Source of the DNA: Phocaeicola vulgatus ATCC 8482
Lineage (GTDB): Bacteria; Bacteroidota; Bacteroidia; Bacteroidales; Bacteroidaceae
Reading direction: 5' to 3'
NCBI RefSeq assembly: GCF_000012825.1
Contig: NC_009614.1
Span: 1,054,001 to 1,118,000 of the forward strand
Length of the DNA stretch: 64,000 nt
Under the pieces are notes generated by a model that saw nothing but the letters and a program-made list of their open reading frames with translations, ran no database searches and was not told the origin of the DNA. Below are positions 1 to 9,799 of the stretch, piece after piece; position 1 is the first letter of the stretch, and each line of letters opens with the position of its first letter. The position numbers and the translations under genes are program-made.

Positions 1-63
1 GCATCCGGAAAGCGCCAAAGCCATTGCTCCCAAATAAGTCTTAAAATGTTTCATATTTTTCAT
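1..63 (-). CDS. Lipoprotein gene, 5' end only (cut by window edge)
   Basis: Only the first 21 codons lie in the window, read leftward from an ATG at 63. They encode a short basic start, a hydrophobic stretch and a lipobox ending LALSGC exactly at the edge, so the product is very probably a signal peptidase II lipoprotein. A second ATG at 54 is an equally possible start. It follows the two GH92 mannosidase genes on the same strand after a 110-bp gap, so it may be the next gene of that glycan unit. The function cannot be told from the signal peptide. Confidence 0.6.
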   Translation of the reverse strand, partial: MKNMKHFKTYLGAMALALSGC

Positions 64-173
64 GATTAATAGTTTCTTCCAAGGCAAAAGTAAACATACC
101 TCTCCCATCAGGTAGAGAATATTTCGCCATTTTTAGGCTCTTTTGCTTCAATTACAGCCTATAAAAGGAGGAT

Positions 174-2456
174 TCAGTGCTTAGGATCTTTTCCCAGCAC
201 AAATTCCAGAACGCCACCCTTTGTTATCTCTTCATGGGTAATCCAAAGACGGTTCAAAGGCTTTCCATTCAAGGAAACAGACTGGATATATACATTCTCC
301 GGAGAATTATGATGTGCTATGATCGTAAATGTCCTTCCTTTATAATATCGATTATCTAAAGACAAAATAACTTTACGGAATACAGGACTTGTCAATTCAT
401 AACGGTTATTGCCGGGACAAATAGGATGGAATCCCATAGCCGCCAGAATATACCAGGCAGACATCTGTCCCACATCCTCATTTCCACACAATCCGTTCAC
501 TGTATCACCGTATGCATTCCGGCAGATACGCCGTGTCCAATATTGGGTGAGCCACGGACGCGAAGTATAGTTCAACATGAAAGGTACCTGATGATCAGGC
601 TCGTTAGGATGATTATAGTAATCCCCCCACATGAAACGTTCATCTGCTCCCTCGAAGAATGCTACCAATTCCCGTTCAAAGTACTCTTTTCCCATAAGAG
701 AAATCAATCCTTCCAGATCATGCGGGACAAACCAGCCCTGCTGATAATTATTACTTTCTATACAACCTTGCCAATGTACATTCCGCCCCTTCCACGGCAT
801 CCAGCTACCATCTGCCGAACGTGCACGGAACCATTTCACACTATCACACCATACCTGATGATAAGATTGTGCCTTCCTCTCAAATGCCACAGCTTCCTGT
901 TCCCTTCCCATATCACGAAGCATAGTGCTGACACACCAGTCCGTATAAGCATACTCCAACGTTTTCGAAAGATCATCCGGCGTATATCCCTGCTCATTAT
1001 TGCCAAATGTGCGGACTGTGTTCAAAGAATATTCCAAAGCTTTCCGGGTATCATAATTCCGGATACCTTTATTGTAAGCATCCGCCACCACCGAAACGGC
1101 CGGATTACCCACCATACAACCCGAATAGGCATTCAAGAATTCCCAACGTGGAAAATATTTCTTACCGCTCAGTTCCGCCAGTTGAATCAATGAGTTTATT
1201 TCATCGTCCACCAGCCGGGGATTGGTAATGGTCTGTAAAGGAAACTGGCTACGGAATACATCCCAGCCGCTGAAAATAGTACGATAGATAAAATTATCCG
1301 CATAATGCACCTTGCCATCCGCCCCCGGATAGGCGCCGTCCACATCCGAGAAACAACGCGGATCTATCATCGTGTGATATAAAGATGTATAGAAAATAGT
1401 CTTATCCTTTTCCTCTCCTTCCACCTGTACACCCGAGAGAGCCTCATTCCACTGCCTGCGGGCACGCTGACGCACTCCATCAAAATTCCAATCGGAAATA
1501 TCGCTTTGCAGATTCTTTCGCGCACCCTCTATGCTGACAAACGAGATGCCGCATTTCAACAAAGCCTGCTCCCCTTCACGAGTGGAGAACTCAGTATAAA
1601 AGCCCAGATGTTTCCCTTGAGCTATCTTTTTCCGAGGAAATACATGAGCATTCTTGATATATTCATGGTAAGCCGGATCATCATTGGAAGCATTCTTACG
1701 TTCCACTCCCTCGGGGATATCCGCACTCCATAAGCCAAAATTTTTCAAAGGACGGTCAAAGCAGCAATAGAAATAAGCTGTATAGTTACCTTGTCCTGCC
1801 CCATCTCCCCAACCGCCACCATCGGGGGTACATTTCATCCAACCTTTAATGGTATAATCGTCCACCACTTCTACATATTGTTCGGTAGAAGTACCTCCGA
1901 TACGGCGTGCCAAATCTATCTGTATGCGGGAAACCTCAGACTGAGGATAGGTAAAACGCATCATTCCCGAACGGGAAGCCGCTGCCAATTCCACCTGAAT
2001 ACCATAATCATCCAGCATCACAGAATAACCGTCCACTTTTGCCACCTCACGGTCATGAGAGTAACGGGAACGGTAACCGCTTTCGGGATTCTCTTCCGTA
2101 CCTTTGAACGTATGCAGTTCTCCCGTGGTAGGCATAACCAGGAAATTACCCAAATCGCCATACCAACCGATGCCGCTCATGTGGGTGAAGCTGAATCCTT
2201 CGATGGTAGAATGATGCCAGGAATACCCGGGGCCGTTATCTCCTCCGGTCTTTGTATCGGGACTCAATTGCACCAGGCCGAAAGGAGTGCACACACCGGG
2301 AAATGTTTTTCCCAGTCCGTGATCGGAGCCAGCCATTTCATCGGCGGTTGTAGCACCGATAATCGGATTGACATAATCTGCGGGAGACTTCTGAGCCCAC
2401 GCATTCAGTACATTCAAACTGATAAACAACAAATATACAACGATAAGTCTTTTCAT
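174..2456 (-). CDS. GH92 family alpha-mannosidase (first of two paralogues)
   Basis: A 760-residue exported glycoside hydrolase of family GH92, calcium-dependent exo-alpha-mannosidases that remove mannose from host or yeast N-glycans. A signal peptide covers residues 1-22 (NVLNAWAQ). The N-terminal beta domain begins with the family motif YVNPIIG and continues with FGLVQLSPDT. The (alpha/alpha)6 catalytic domain carries IESNNYQQGW near residue 564, where the family catalytic-acid glutamate sits, NEPDHQVPFM, and GNEDVGQMSAWY near 660. Length is normal for the family. It lies 34 bp downstream of another GH92 gene on the same strand and is probably co-transcribed with it. Linkage specificity (alpha-1,2, 1,3, 1,4 or 1,6) cannot be set from sequence alone; the subsite residues differ from the neighbour (ESNN here, EGNA there), which suggests different substrates. 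The assignment to GH92 is firm. Confidence 0.93.
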   Translation of the reverse strand: MKRLIVVYLLFISLNVLNAWAQKSPADYVNPIIGATTADEMAGSDHGLGKTFPGVCTPFGLVQLSPDTKTGGDNGPGYSWHHSTIEGFSFTHMSGIGWYGDLGNFLVMPTTGELHTFKGTEENPESGYRSRYSHDREVAKVDGYSVMLDDYGIQVELAAASRSGMMRFTYPQSEVSRIQIDLARRIGGTSTEQYVEVVDDYTIKGWMKCTPDGGGWGDGAGQGNYTAYFYCCFDRPLKNFGLWSADIPEGVERKNASNDDPAYHEYIKNAHVFPRKKIAQGKHLGFYTEFSTREGEQALLKCGISFVSIEGARKNLQSDISDWNFDGVRQRARRQWNEALSGVQVEGEEKDKTIFYTSLYHTMIDPRCFSDVDGAYPGADGKVHYADNFIYRTIFSGWDVFRSQFPLQTITNPRLVDDEINSLIQLAELSGKKYFPRWEFLNAYSGCMVGNPAVSVVADAYNKGIRNYDTRKALEYSLNTVRTFGNNEQGYTPDDLSKTLEYAYTDWCVSTMLRDMGREQEAVAFERKAQSYHQVWCDSVKWFRARSADGSWMPWKGRNVHWQGCIESNNYQQGWFVPHDLEGLISLMGKEYFERELVAFFEGADERFMWGDYYNHPNEPDHQVPFMLNYTSRPWLTQYWTRRICRNAYGDTVNGLCGNEDVGQMSAWYILAAMGFHPICPGNNRYELTSPVFRKVILSLDNRYYKGRTFTIIAHHNSPENVYIQSVSLNGKPLNRLWITHEEITKGGVLEFVLGKDPKH

Positions 2457-2490
2457 AAAATAATCAAACTAAAGGACAACAAACCATTCA

Positions 2491-4707
2491 TTATTTTCGC
2501 GGTGTGGCACTCATTACAAACTCCAGCGTTCCGCCATTCATAATATCCTGATGGGTAATATAATTCTTTGTATATTTCTTGCCTTTCAGTTTCATGGAAC
2601 GGATATAAATCTCATTGTGCTTTTTACGTGGGGCTTTGATGGTAAAAGTCTTTCCATCAGGCAACTGAATAGCCGCTTCCTCCAACATAGGAGTACCGAT
2701 AATGTACTCTCCGCTGACCGGATTTACCGGATAAAAGCCAAGTGCGCCAAACACATACCAAGCAGACATTTCCCCGCAATCATCATTACCGGCATAGCCC
2801 GAAGAAGAATCGTTGTACAGTTCATTCATGATATGCGCCACATATTTCTGTGTCTTCCAAGGTTCTCCCGCACAAGCATACAGATAAGCCACGTGATGGC
2901 TCGGCTCATTGCCATGCGCATATTGCCCTACAAAACCGGAAGCATTGTCATTCAGCTCACCACTTTGATAATTGACAGTGAAGAAGGTATCCAATTTTGC
3001 GGTAAAAGCGTTGTTGCCCCCTGTCAGTGAAATCAAGTCGGGTATATTCTGGGGTACATACCAGAAGTATTGCCAGGCATTCCCCTCAGTGAAAGGATAG
3101 CCGCCATTGGCTCCATATTTATAAGGATCGAAAGGTTCCATCCATTCTCCTTTCTTATTTTTCGGTTGAAAGAATTTTGTCTCTGCATTAAACAGATTCC
3201 GGTAAAAAGCAGAACGCCTCATAAAGCGGCTATAATCTTCTTCTTTCCCTAATTTCCGGGCCAACTGTGCGACACACCAATCATCAAAAGCTTGTTCTAA
3301 AGTAATAGAAACAGATTGTGTCTGAATGTCCTCAGGCATATATCCATATTTCTCCCATACTTCAAAAGGAGAGTTCGGATGAGATACGATGGAACTGCTA
3401 TGAACCGCTTCATAAGCTTTTTCCGCATCCACTCCTGCAACACCTTTCAGCACAGCATCCACAATAACAGGAATGGAGTGATTACCAATCATACAATAAT
3501 TATCCTGCCCCCATAATTGCCACACAGGCAAATAACCATAATAGTCATATTGCCTCATCATGCTTTTAATAAAATCAGGAATGCGGTCGGTATGCAGCAA
3601 AGTATAAAGCGGATGAGCTGCTCTGAATGTATCCCATAAAGAAAAAGTGGAATAATGAACTTCATTATCGGCTACCTTACGTGTCGTATAATCGGCAGCC
3701 ATATATTCACCATTTACATCGCTCATCGTATTAGGTTGTATCATAGTATGATATAAAGCTGTATAAAAAATCTTTTTCTGCAAACCGGTACCTTGGATGA
3801 TGACTTTCTTCAATTCTTTCTCCCAGCTGGCTTCGGCAGCAGAAGCAATATGTTCAAAGTTCCATCCGGGAACCTCAGCTGCCATATTCAACCGGGCATT
3901 TTCAATGGAAACTGAAGATAAAGCGACTTTACATATCAATTCATTATTCCACTTCTTGTCGAAACAGAATAATCCACACAGTTCTGTACCATTAATGACA
4001 GGAGTATTCTCATACCTCCGATTGCCATCATGTAACTGACTGGATAAGATTGGTTGGGAAAATTCAAGATGGAAATATATTTTCCTCAGTTTTGCCCATC
4101 CTGTAATAACACGATATCCTTCTACTACTGTAGGAGAAACTACACGGATTTGTGATTGAATTATCCGGCGGTTCCAACTCTCCTTATTTGCCGAATGATC
4201 TAAATCCAACCATAATTTCAACTGACCGCCATCAGAATAGATATAGCGATGTATCCCTACATGCACAGAAGCCGTCAACTCCGCTTGAATCTTCTCATCC
4301 GTTAATAATACTTGATAATACCCCGGACGCGCCTGTTCGTTTTGATGAGTAAAAGACGATTTCCTTTTATCACTCATGGTAGGAAATAGAAGGATATCTA
4401 TAAAATCGGAAGCACCGGTTCCGCTTAAACGTGTATGACTGAAACCATAAATAATAGAATCATTATAATCATATCCCGAAGCTTGTGCCCAATCAGGCGC
4501 TTCACGAGTATCGGGACTCAGCTGCACCATACCAAAAGGGACAGTAGCTCCTGGATAATTATTCCCGGAAAGACTGGATTGAACAGCACCGGTTCCAATA
4601 AACGGATTAACCCAACGAGTTAGATTTTGGGCACTAATACAATTTACAGAAAGAATAAAAACAGCCAATAAATTTGCAAATCTTTTCATCATAGATTTAA
4701 GTTTCAT
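2491..4707 (-). CDS. GH92 family alpha-mannosidase (second paralogue)
   Basis: A 738-residue exported GH92 alpha-mannosidase and first gene of the leftward unit. An N-terminal signal peptide ends near residue 26 (NCISAQN). Family motifs in order: WVNPFIGTG, PFGMVQLSPDT, DTFRAAHPLY, EGNAWQYFWYVPQ near residue 542 (the Glu is the expected general acid), HGNEPSHH and GNDDCGEMSAWY near 642 (Asp residues of the expected base and calcium site). The start has several in-frame ATGs within its first eight codons; the longest is used here and MKRFANLL is an alternative. A -7-like box lies just upstream. With its neighbour it probably trims mannose-rich glycans in the periplasm or at the cell surface; no SusC/D pair or sensor is visible nearby, though the operon may continue beyond the left edge. 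Confidence 0.93.
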   Translation of the reverse strand: MKLKSMMKRFANLLAVFILSVNCISAQNLTRWVNPFIGTGAVQSSLSGNNYPGATVPFGMVQLSPDTREAPDWAQASGYDYNDSIIYGFSHTRLSGTGASDFIDILLFPTMSDKRKSSFTHQNEQARPGYYQVLLTDEKIQAELTASVHVGIHRYIYSDGGQLKLWLDLDHSANKESWNRRIIQSQIRVVSPTVVEGYRVITGWAKLRKIYFHLEFSQPILSSQLHDGNRRYENTPVINGTELCGLFCFDKKWNNELICKVALSSVSIENARLNMAAEVPGWNFEHIASAAEASWEKELKKVIIQGTGLQKKIFYTALYHTMIQPNTMSDVNGEYMAADYTTRKVADNEVHYSTFSLWDTFRAAHPLYTLLHTDRIPDFIKSMMRQYDYYGYLPVWQLWGQDNYCMIGNHSIPVIVDAVLKGVAGVDAEKAYEAVHSSSIVSHPNSPFEVWEKYGYMPEDIQTQSVSITLEQAFDDWCVAQLARKLGKEEDYSRFMRRSAFYRNLFNAETKFFQPKNKKGEWMEPFDPYKYGANGGYPFTEGNAWQYFWYVPQNIPDLISLTGGNNAFTAKLDTFFTVNYQSGELNDNASGFVGQYAHGNEPSHHVAYLYACAGEPWKTQKYVAHIMNELYNDSSSGYAGNDDCGEMSAWYVFGALGFYPVNPVSGEYIIGTPMLEEAAIQLPDGKTFTIKAPRKKHNEIYIRSMKLKGKKYTKNYITHQDIMNGGTLEFVMSATPRK

Positions 4708-4714
4708 TTATTGG

Positions 4715-4722
4715 CAAAATTA
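4715..4722 (-). promoter_or_regulatory. Probable -7 box for the GH92 unit
   Basis: On the minus strand this reads TAATTTTG, matching the Bacteroides -7 consensus TAnnTTTG. It lies only 8 bp before the first possible ATG of the upstream GH92 gene, so the true start may be one of the downstream ATGs. No convincing -33 TTTG was seen. The rest of 4723-4951 shows no gene. Confidence 0.4.
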
Positions 4723-4951
4723 GTATATCCACACTCCCCACACAGATAAATTCTCGTCTATTTTAGCTTCATTTGCTTCATAAAGGCAAGTTTCTTGCCT
4801 CATCACCACTAAATATTACCATTATTCCGTTCATCCCAATTCATTTACCGCTAATAATGATTATCCCGACATCTCCAATCCCTCTTAATGTAAAAAAATC
4901 ATAAATTCAGGAATGTTACCCCAATTACCGTATTCTTTTCACCTATTTTCT

Positions 4952-4959
4952 TATATTTG
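4952..4959 (+). promoter_or_regulatory. Probable -7 box for the helicase-PLD gene
   Basis: TATATTTG matches the Bacteroides -7 consensus and lies 32 bp before the ATG at 4992, a normal leader length. The -33 element is not clear. The two promoters of this 284-bp divergent spacer point away from each other. Confidence 0.5.
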
Positions 4960-4991
4960 TAAATTATTCCATCACACAAACGTAAAAACAA

Positions 4992-7900
4992 ATGGACCAG
5001 ACCTTACTAAAATACTGGAAAACTTGTCTTCAAGATGCAGAGCGCAAAGCTATTGCTCTCAAAGGACCACGAATCACCCTAAACATTGGTGACAAGATAC
5101 TTAAATTCATTCCTCTCAAAAGTATTCCTGTTATTTTCCCTGATTGGAAAGCAGAAGACAGCAATGAAAAACAAAAAGTAATGATTGCTCCTTGTATTCT
5201 TTTGCCCGAATTTGAAAACGGCTGGACTTCCCAATCTGAAAGACCGGAATATCCCTTCTTGATTACTGCCACCATGTTGCCTGACGGCAAACTAACCGTA
5301 TGCGGGAACGAATCAGACAGAATCCCAATATTTATTCGTAAATTTTTGGAGCCTAATGCAGCCAATGACCGCACTATAGCTTCTCTTTCAAAAGTAGATC
5401 AACTACTATCCAATTTTAACACTGAAGAAACAAAATGGGAGGCCTATTGGCAAGCATGCGAGCAGCTTTTCAAGAAAGCAACCGGCAAAACTTTCAGCGC
5501 AATGAATTACTATGATAATCCAGAAATCATTATCATAAAAGCCTCCGAGCGCAATATGGCACAGCCCATAATCACACTATATGACAAACTCTTAAAAGAT
5601 GACAATACCACTCCACATCCCCTGTTGAATTTATTAATACAAACAAAATCTGCTAACGCTCTTCCTATTCCAACTAACCGGAAAGTATATTGCAACCAAG
5701 AACACTGGGCACAAATGAGCAGCGACTTTCCTTTGTCCATATCTCAACGCGAAACACTAGCAATGTACACAACACCGGAATGTGCTGATATTTTTGTCGT
5801 CAACGGTCCTCCGGGAACAGGAAAAACCACTTTTCTGCAAACTGTCATCGCAAACAGACTTGCTCATAATATTCTAAACAATCCGGAAGAGCCGGAAATT
5901 ATAGTTGCAAGTTCAGCTAATAATCAGGCAATCACCAATATCCTGAAGGATTTCAAAGCGGAAACAACCAATGACACAACACATCCCCGGTTGTCCAACC
6001 GCTGGCTACCCGAACTGGATACATTAGGCTTATATCTGTCAGGGAAAAAAGAGCTGCAACAACAGTACAAAATGATGTTCAATCCCAAAGGGGATGGATT
6101 TCCGGCAGCATACGATACACCTGAACGTCAAGAAGAGTACAAACAATTCTATCTGCAATGCTTCAATAACTTTTTCAAGAAAAACTATCAAGACGAAACA
6201 AAATGCCGACAATTTCTCCGTAAAGAAATGCAAGCCCTCCAAAAAAAGATTATTCTCTGTATCCAAGCTGCCGAAACAACAGAATACGGAAACCGGAAGG
6301 AAAACAATATATTACAGAAGTTTATCCGCAAATTCCATGAGCCATTACCCTCCTACGACAAAGTAATAGAACAGTGGACTTTGACAGAAGAATTCAAAGA
6401 ACGTTACGAAAAAATAAGTTCCAACCCTGAGTATGGCAACTTGCCTTATACAGAAGACATGGCAGTAAGGCTGGATATCAGCTATCGGTATCAAATGTTC
6501 TGGTATGCCATACATTATCGGGAAGCCGAGTTTATTCACCGGTTAAGCAAGTGCGATGAAGGCAAGCAGCGCACACAAGAAGCCTATACCCAAAGATTAA
6601 AACGTTTGGCTTGCGTAATGCCTGTTTTCATCTCTACTTTCCATTCTCTACCCAAGTATATGACCTATGCGGAGAACGGAAAATGGGATATTCCTTTATA
6701 CAATGGAATAGATCTGTTGATTGTAGATGAATCCGGACAAGTTTCACCCGAACTTGCCGTTCCCTCCTTCAGTTTGGCCAAGCAAGCGATTTTAGTAGGT
6801 GATATTCAACAAATAGAGCCTGTATGGTCCATTTCTGATGAATATTCATTCATTAATTTAAAGAATCTGGGCATTGTTTCCAACCAGTCCTCGGAAAAAT
6901 ACCGTTTTTTAGAAAACAATGGTTTCCTTTCTTCTTCCGGAAGTATAATGAAACTGGCACGTAAAAGCTGTAATTTTACAGTAAAAGGTGAAAAAGGAGC
7001 TTTTCTGACCGAACACAGACGATGCGTAGATTCCATTATTGCCTATTGCAATGATTATGTTTACCACGGCAGGTTACTTCCTAAAAAAGGTAACGAAGTA
7101 AAATACAAGTCCCTCCCTTCCAAAGGATATGTACACATCAACAGTTACAGCAGCCCTGGAAAAACAGGAAGTCGCCTCAACCGGGCTGAAGCGGAAGCCA
7201 TTGTCTGTTGGCTGGAACTGGAAAAAGATAATCTGGAAAAGACCTATAAAAAGCCTATTCATGAAATTGTAGCCGTAGTAACTCCTTTTAAAGCCCAAGA
7301 AGCCGAAATACGGTATCAAATACAAAAAATATCAGGAAATGAGAAATATAAAGATATGATCATCGGCACAGTACATTCCCTGCAAGGTGCCCAATGTCCG
7401 ATTGTTCTTTTTTCAACAGTCAACTCTCCCGAAGACCATTCTCTTTTTATGGAGCGTGATGGAAAATACAATATGCTCAATGTAGCGATATCGCGCGCTC
7501 AGCATCATTTCATTGTTTTTGGCAACATGAATATTTTCCATCCGGAAGAAAACACCCCGGTAGGAAATATGGCTAAATGGCTTTTCGATGATCCATCCAA
7601 CGAGATTTCCAACAACTTTATTTACCAACAGGAAGTTCCGCTGTGCACCTACCACCCCACCCTTCGTCTGTCCACCACAGAAGAGCATATCCAGGTTCTG
7701 CACCAAGCTTTTGAAAAAGCAAGACACCGTCTGCTGATTGTATCTCCATTCATATCTATCCACGCCATAGAAAACGACCAGTTGGTTCCGCTGATACGCC
7801 ACACGGTACAACGAGGAGTGGATGTCACAGTCTACACCGATTCGTCTCTAGATTATGATACGAAAACCAATCAGTTGCTCAGCCGTGCCGAAGAGGGACG

Positions 7901-8459
7901 GAACATATTAATAGAAAATGGCGCAACCCTCATTGAAGTAAAAGGTATCCACAATAAATCATTGGCCATTGATAACCATACACTTATAGAGGGTTCTTTC
8001 AACTGGTTATCTGCCAACCGCCATAAAGAATACTCCCGCCACGAATGTTCCATAGTTGTATCATCTGTTCAAGCCGATGAGTACATCAACAATCTGATAA
8101 AGGAACTAGAAAGCAGAGAAAAAACCTTTCAATCCCTATCTAAGCCTACAATCAATCTTGACATTGACCAAAAATATCCGGGGTTCTTTACAAAAGAATC
8201 TTTTAATGATTGTACAGAAGAAGATATTTGCCGTATAAAACAAAAAGTCCAAGAGTTAGGCATTCAGAAAACAGTCCTTCCACCTTATATCCATAAACAA
8301 CGTGAAACTTTCCCACGTGCTTATGAACCTTGGTGCACAGAAGAAAAGGAAATTATATGTGAGTTGATGCAAAAGACCAATCATCTTTCTATTTTTATAG
8401 AATGTCTGCAACGTACAGGACAAGCAATTCAAATTCAGATAGAAGGCAAAAACAATTGA
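4992..8459 (+). CDS. SF1 (DNA2/NAM7-like) helicase with C-terminal PLD nuclease-like domain
   Basis: A 1155-residue protein with no signal peptide. Walker A is GPPGTGKTT near residue 272, motif II is LLIVDESGQ near 575 followed by LVGDIQQIEP, and the C-terminal helicase motifs are GTVHSLQGAQ and VAISRAQHH near 830; this is the UPF1/DNA2-like superfamily 1B arrangement (AAA_11/AAA_12). After the helicase comes a phospholipase D-like domain with one HxKxxxxD motif (HNKSLAID near 987) followed by EGSFNW, the form seen in PLD-type nucleases. A single HKD motif implies a dimer or a half-site enzyme. It is a single gene between a glycan unit and a DUF418 gene. Helicase plus PLD combinations occur in several phage-defence and nucleic-acid repair settings, so defence is a plausible inference but is not shown. 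The acidic residue in motif II is ES rather than the usual EA/EC. Confidence 0.85.
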   Translation: MDQTLLKYWKTCLQDAERKAIALKGPRITLNIGDKILKFIPLKSIPVIFPDWKAEDSNEKQKVMIAPCILLPEFENGWTSQSERPEYPFLITATMLPDGKLTVCGNESDRIPIFIRKFLEPNAANDRTIASLSKVDQLLSNFNTEETKWEAYWQACEQLFKKATGKTFSAMNYYDNPEIIIIKASERNMAQPIITLYDKLLKDDNTTPHPLLNLLIQTKSANALPIPTNRKVYCNQEHWAQMSSDFPLSISQRETLAMYTTPECADIFVVNGPPGTGKTTFLQTVIANRLAHNILNNPEEPEIIVASSANNQAITNILKDFKAETTNDTTHPRLSNRWLPELDTLGLYLSGKKELQQQYKMMFNPKGDGFPAAYDTPERQEEYKQFYLQCFNNFFKKNYQDETKCRQFLRKEMQALQKKIILCIQAAETTEYGNRKENNILQKFIRKFHEPLPSYDKVIEQWTLTEEFKERYEKISSNPEYGNLPYTEDMAVRLDISYRYQMFWYAIHYREAEFIHRLSKCDEGKQRTQEAYTQRLKRLACVMPVFISTFHSLPKYMTYAENGKWDIPLYNGIDLLIVDESGQVSPELAVPSFSLAKQAILVGDIQQIEPVWSISDEYSFINLKNLGIVSNQSSEKYRFLENNGFLSSSGSIMKLARKSCNFTVKGEKGAFLTEHRRCVDSIIAYCNDYVYHGRLLPKKGNEVKYKSLPSKGYVHINSYSSPGKTGSRLNRAEAEAIVCWLELEKDNLEKTYKKPIHEIVAVVTPFKAQEAEIRYQIQKISGNEKYKDMIIGTVHSLQGAQCPIVLFSTVNSPEDHSLFMERDGKYNMLNVAISRAQHHFIVFGNMNIFHPEENTPVGNMAKWLFDDPSNEISNNFIYQQEVPLCTYHPTLRLSTTEEHIQVLHQAFEKARHRLLIVSPFISIHAIENDQLVPLIRHTVQRGVDVTVYTDSSLDYDTKTNQLLSRAEEGRNILIENGATLIEVKGIHNKSLAIDNHTLIEGSFNWLSANRHKEYSRHECSIVVSSVQADEYINNLIKELESREKTFQSLSKPTINLDIDQKYPGFFTKESFNDCTEEDICRIKQKVQELGIQKTVLPPYIHKQRETFPRAYEPWCTEEKEIICELMQKTNHLSIFIECLQRTGQAIQIQIEGKNN

Positions 8460-8523
8460 TTATAATCCTGAACTGATATCCTTTTTATGATATTCGGGAA
8501 ACTTGGGAAACAAGAATCAGTCC

Positions 8524-8581
8524 CTATACGGAAGAGAGGAAAAGACAAATTACTTTTTGCCTTTTCCTCTCTTCCGTATAG
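8524..8581. repeat. Perfect 21-bp inverted repeat between convergent genes
   Basis: Bases 8524-8544 are exactly complementary to 8561-8581 with a 16-nt loop. It lies 65 bp after the helicase stop and 27 bp before the stop of the convergent DUF418 gene, so it most likely acts as a two-way terminator, although neither arm is followed by a run of T. Confidence 0.7.
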
Positions 8582-8607
8582 CATATGCAACTCCTGCCCA
8601 GAGTTCC

Positions 8608-9789
8608 TTATTTTTTGGAATACATCCAGGTCCATTTATGCCAAAGACTCTCTAACGGTCCCTGCTTATGTCCTTTCAACCACCACTTGCAGAACTGTAC
8701 TTGCAACAAAAAGAGTACAAAACCAACCAACAAACTCAACGTATATCCACAGTACGGAGCCAGATAAAGTCCGAAAGGGAAATAAATAATAGCTCCGGCA
8801 ATAGATTGAGTGATATAATTAGTCAGACTCATCCTACCATAATAACGAAGATTTGATACAAAATTCTTGAACCTATCCCGTTGATAAAGCAATACAAAAG
8901 AAGCAACCAGTACAAATGTAAAAGCGAACTTTTGCCACATATCAAAAGCAGTTCCGGCAGTCTGGCGAATGAGTTCACTGTCACTAGCCATAATCAACTC
9001 TTTCAGTTGGAAAAGCGGAGCAAAAGAGATAGCGGAAATGATAAGAGCCTTCACCCAAAAACGAGTATGTTTTTCGGAAGTTACAAATAATTGTTTGCGT
9101 CCGATATACAACCCCATCAAGAACAAGCCGGCAGTCTGCCAGAAACGCCCTGCTCCCAGAGCCCAATATAGACTGGCTTTCTGACCAAAGGTCATATTCT
9201 TACCCAAAAACTCCCACAAATTCCCCTCTTTGGTATATTCCGCCACTTCTTTATACATCGCGCCCACTCCCCAATCGGGCAAAGTATGAGAAGGATCAAA
9301 CAGACCTACTATATAATGATACCACTCAACGGGCTGCAATAAAAACAAAATAGCCGTAACAAGTATGGCACAGTCACTCCACTTGCGCACCACAAACAAT
9401 ACGATTCCCACTACCGAGAACAGCAACAGCACATCTCCTGCCGGAAAAAAAGCTGCATTCAGCGTAGCAAAAGCTACCAATAACAGCAAACGCCACAGAA
9501 AACGATAACCAAAATCTTTTCCTTTACGCTGTTGGTTAGCCGACTGAATATAAAATGTAAATCCAAACAGCAAAGCAAAAATGGCATACGATTTTCCAGC
9601 CAATAAAGTAAATGTAACATTGAATACCCCGTCATTCAGTATATTCAACCATGCAGGCTGGTCTACCGGATAAACCGGAAAGATGAAATGCTCCAAACTA
9701 TGCACTAAAAGAATTGCCATGACTGCAAATCCCCGTAAAGCATCCACCACCTCAACGCGTGGCAGTTTTTCTGATAATTGTTTTTCCAT
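8608..9789 (-). CDS. DUF418 family integral membrane protein
   Basis: A 393-residue protein with about ten hydrophobic segments and no cleavable signal. It begins PRVEVVDALRGFAVMAI, the motif shared by DUF418 and heparan-alpha-glucosaminide/acyltransferase-like membrane proteins; the C-terminal part with GRMSLTNYITQS and FGLYLAPYCGYTLS is typical of DUF418 (YeiB-like). The fold suggests acyl or small-group transfer across the inner membrane, but no substrate is known for the family. It reads toward the helicase gene and ends next to a strong inverted repeat. Upstream lies only a degraded acyltransferase fragment, which may once have been a partner. The family call is confident; the function is unknown. 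Confidence 0.85.
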   Translation of the reverse strand: MEKQLSEKLPRVEVVDALRGFAVMAILLVHSLEHFIFPVYPVDQPAWLNILNDGVFNVTFTLLAGKSYAIFALLFGFTFYIQSANQQRKGKDFGYRFLWRLLLLVAFATLNAAFFPAGDVLLLFSVVGIVLFVVRKWSDCAILVTAILFLLQPVEWYHYIVGLFDPSHTLPDWGVGAMYKEVAEYTKEGNLWEFLGKNMTFGQKASLYWALGAGRFWQTAGLFLMGLYIGRKQLFVTSEKHTRFWVKALIISAISFAPLFQLKELIMASDSELIRQTAGTAFDMWQKFAFTFVLVASFVLLYQRDRFKNFVSNLRYYGRMSLTNYITQSIAGAIIYFPFGLYLAPYCGYTLSLLVGFVLFLLQVQFCKWWLKGHKQGPLESLWHKWTWMYSKK

Positions 9790-9799
9790 GAACTAGTTA

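Noticed and set aside
426-2543. Plus-strand open frames of about 250 codons over the GH92 genes
   Set aside because: Shadows of the mannosidase genes on the other strand; low-complexity composition rich in His, Ile and Thr, no domains.
8487-8856. Short plus-strand frames over the DUF418 3' end
   Set aside because: They overlap the inverted repeat and the coding region of DUF418 in a shadow frame; no signal or motif.
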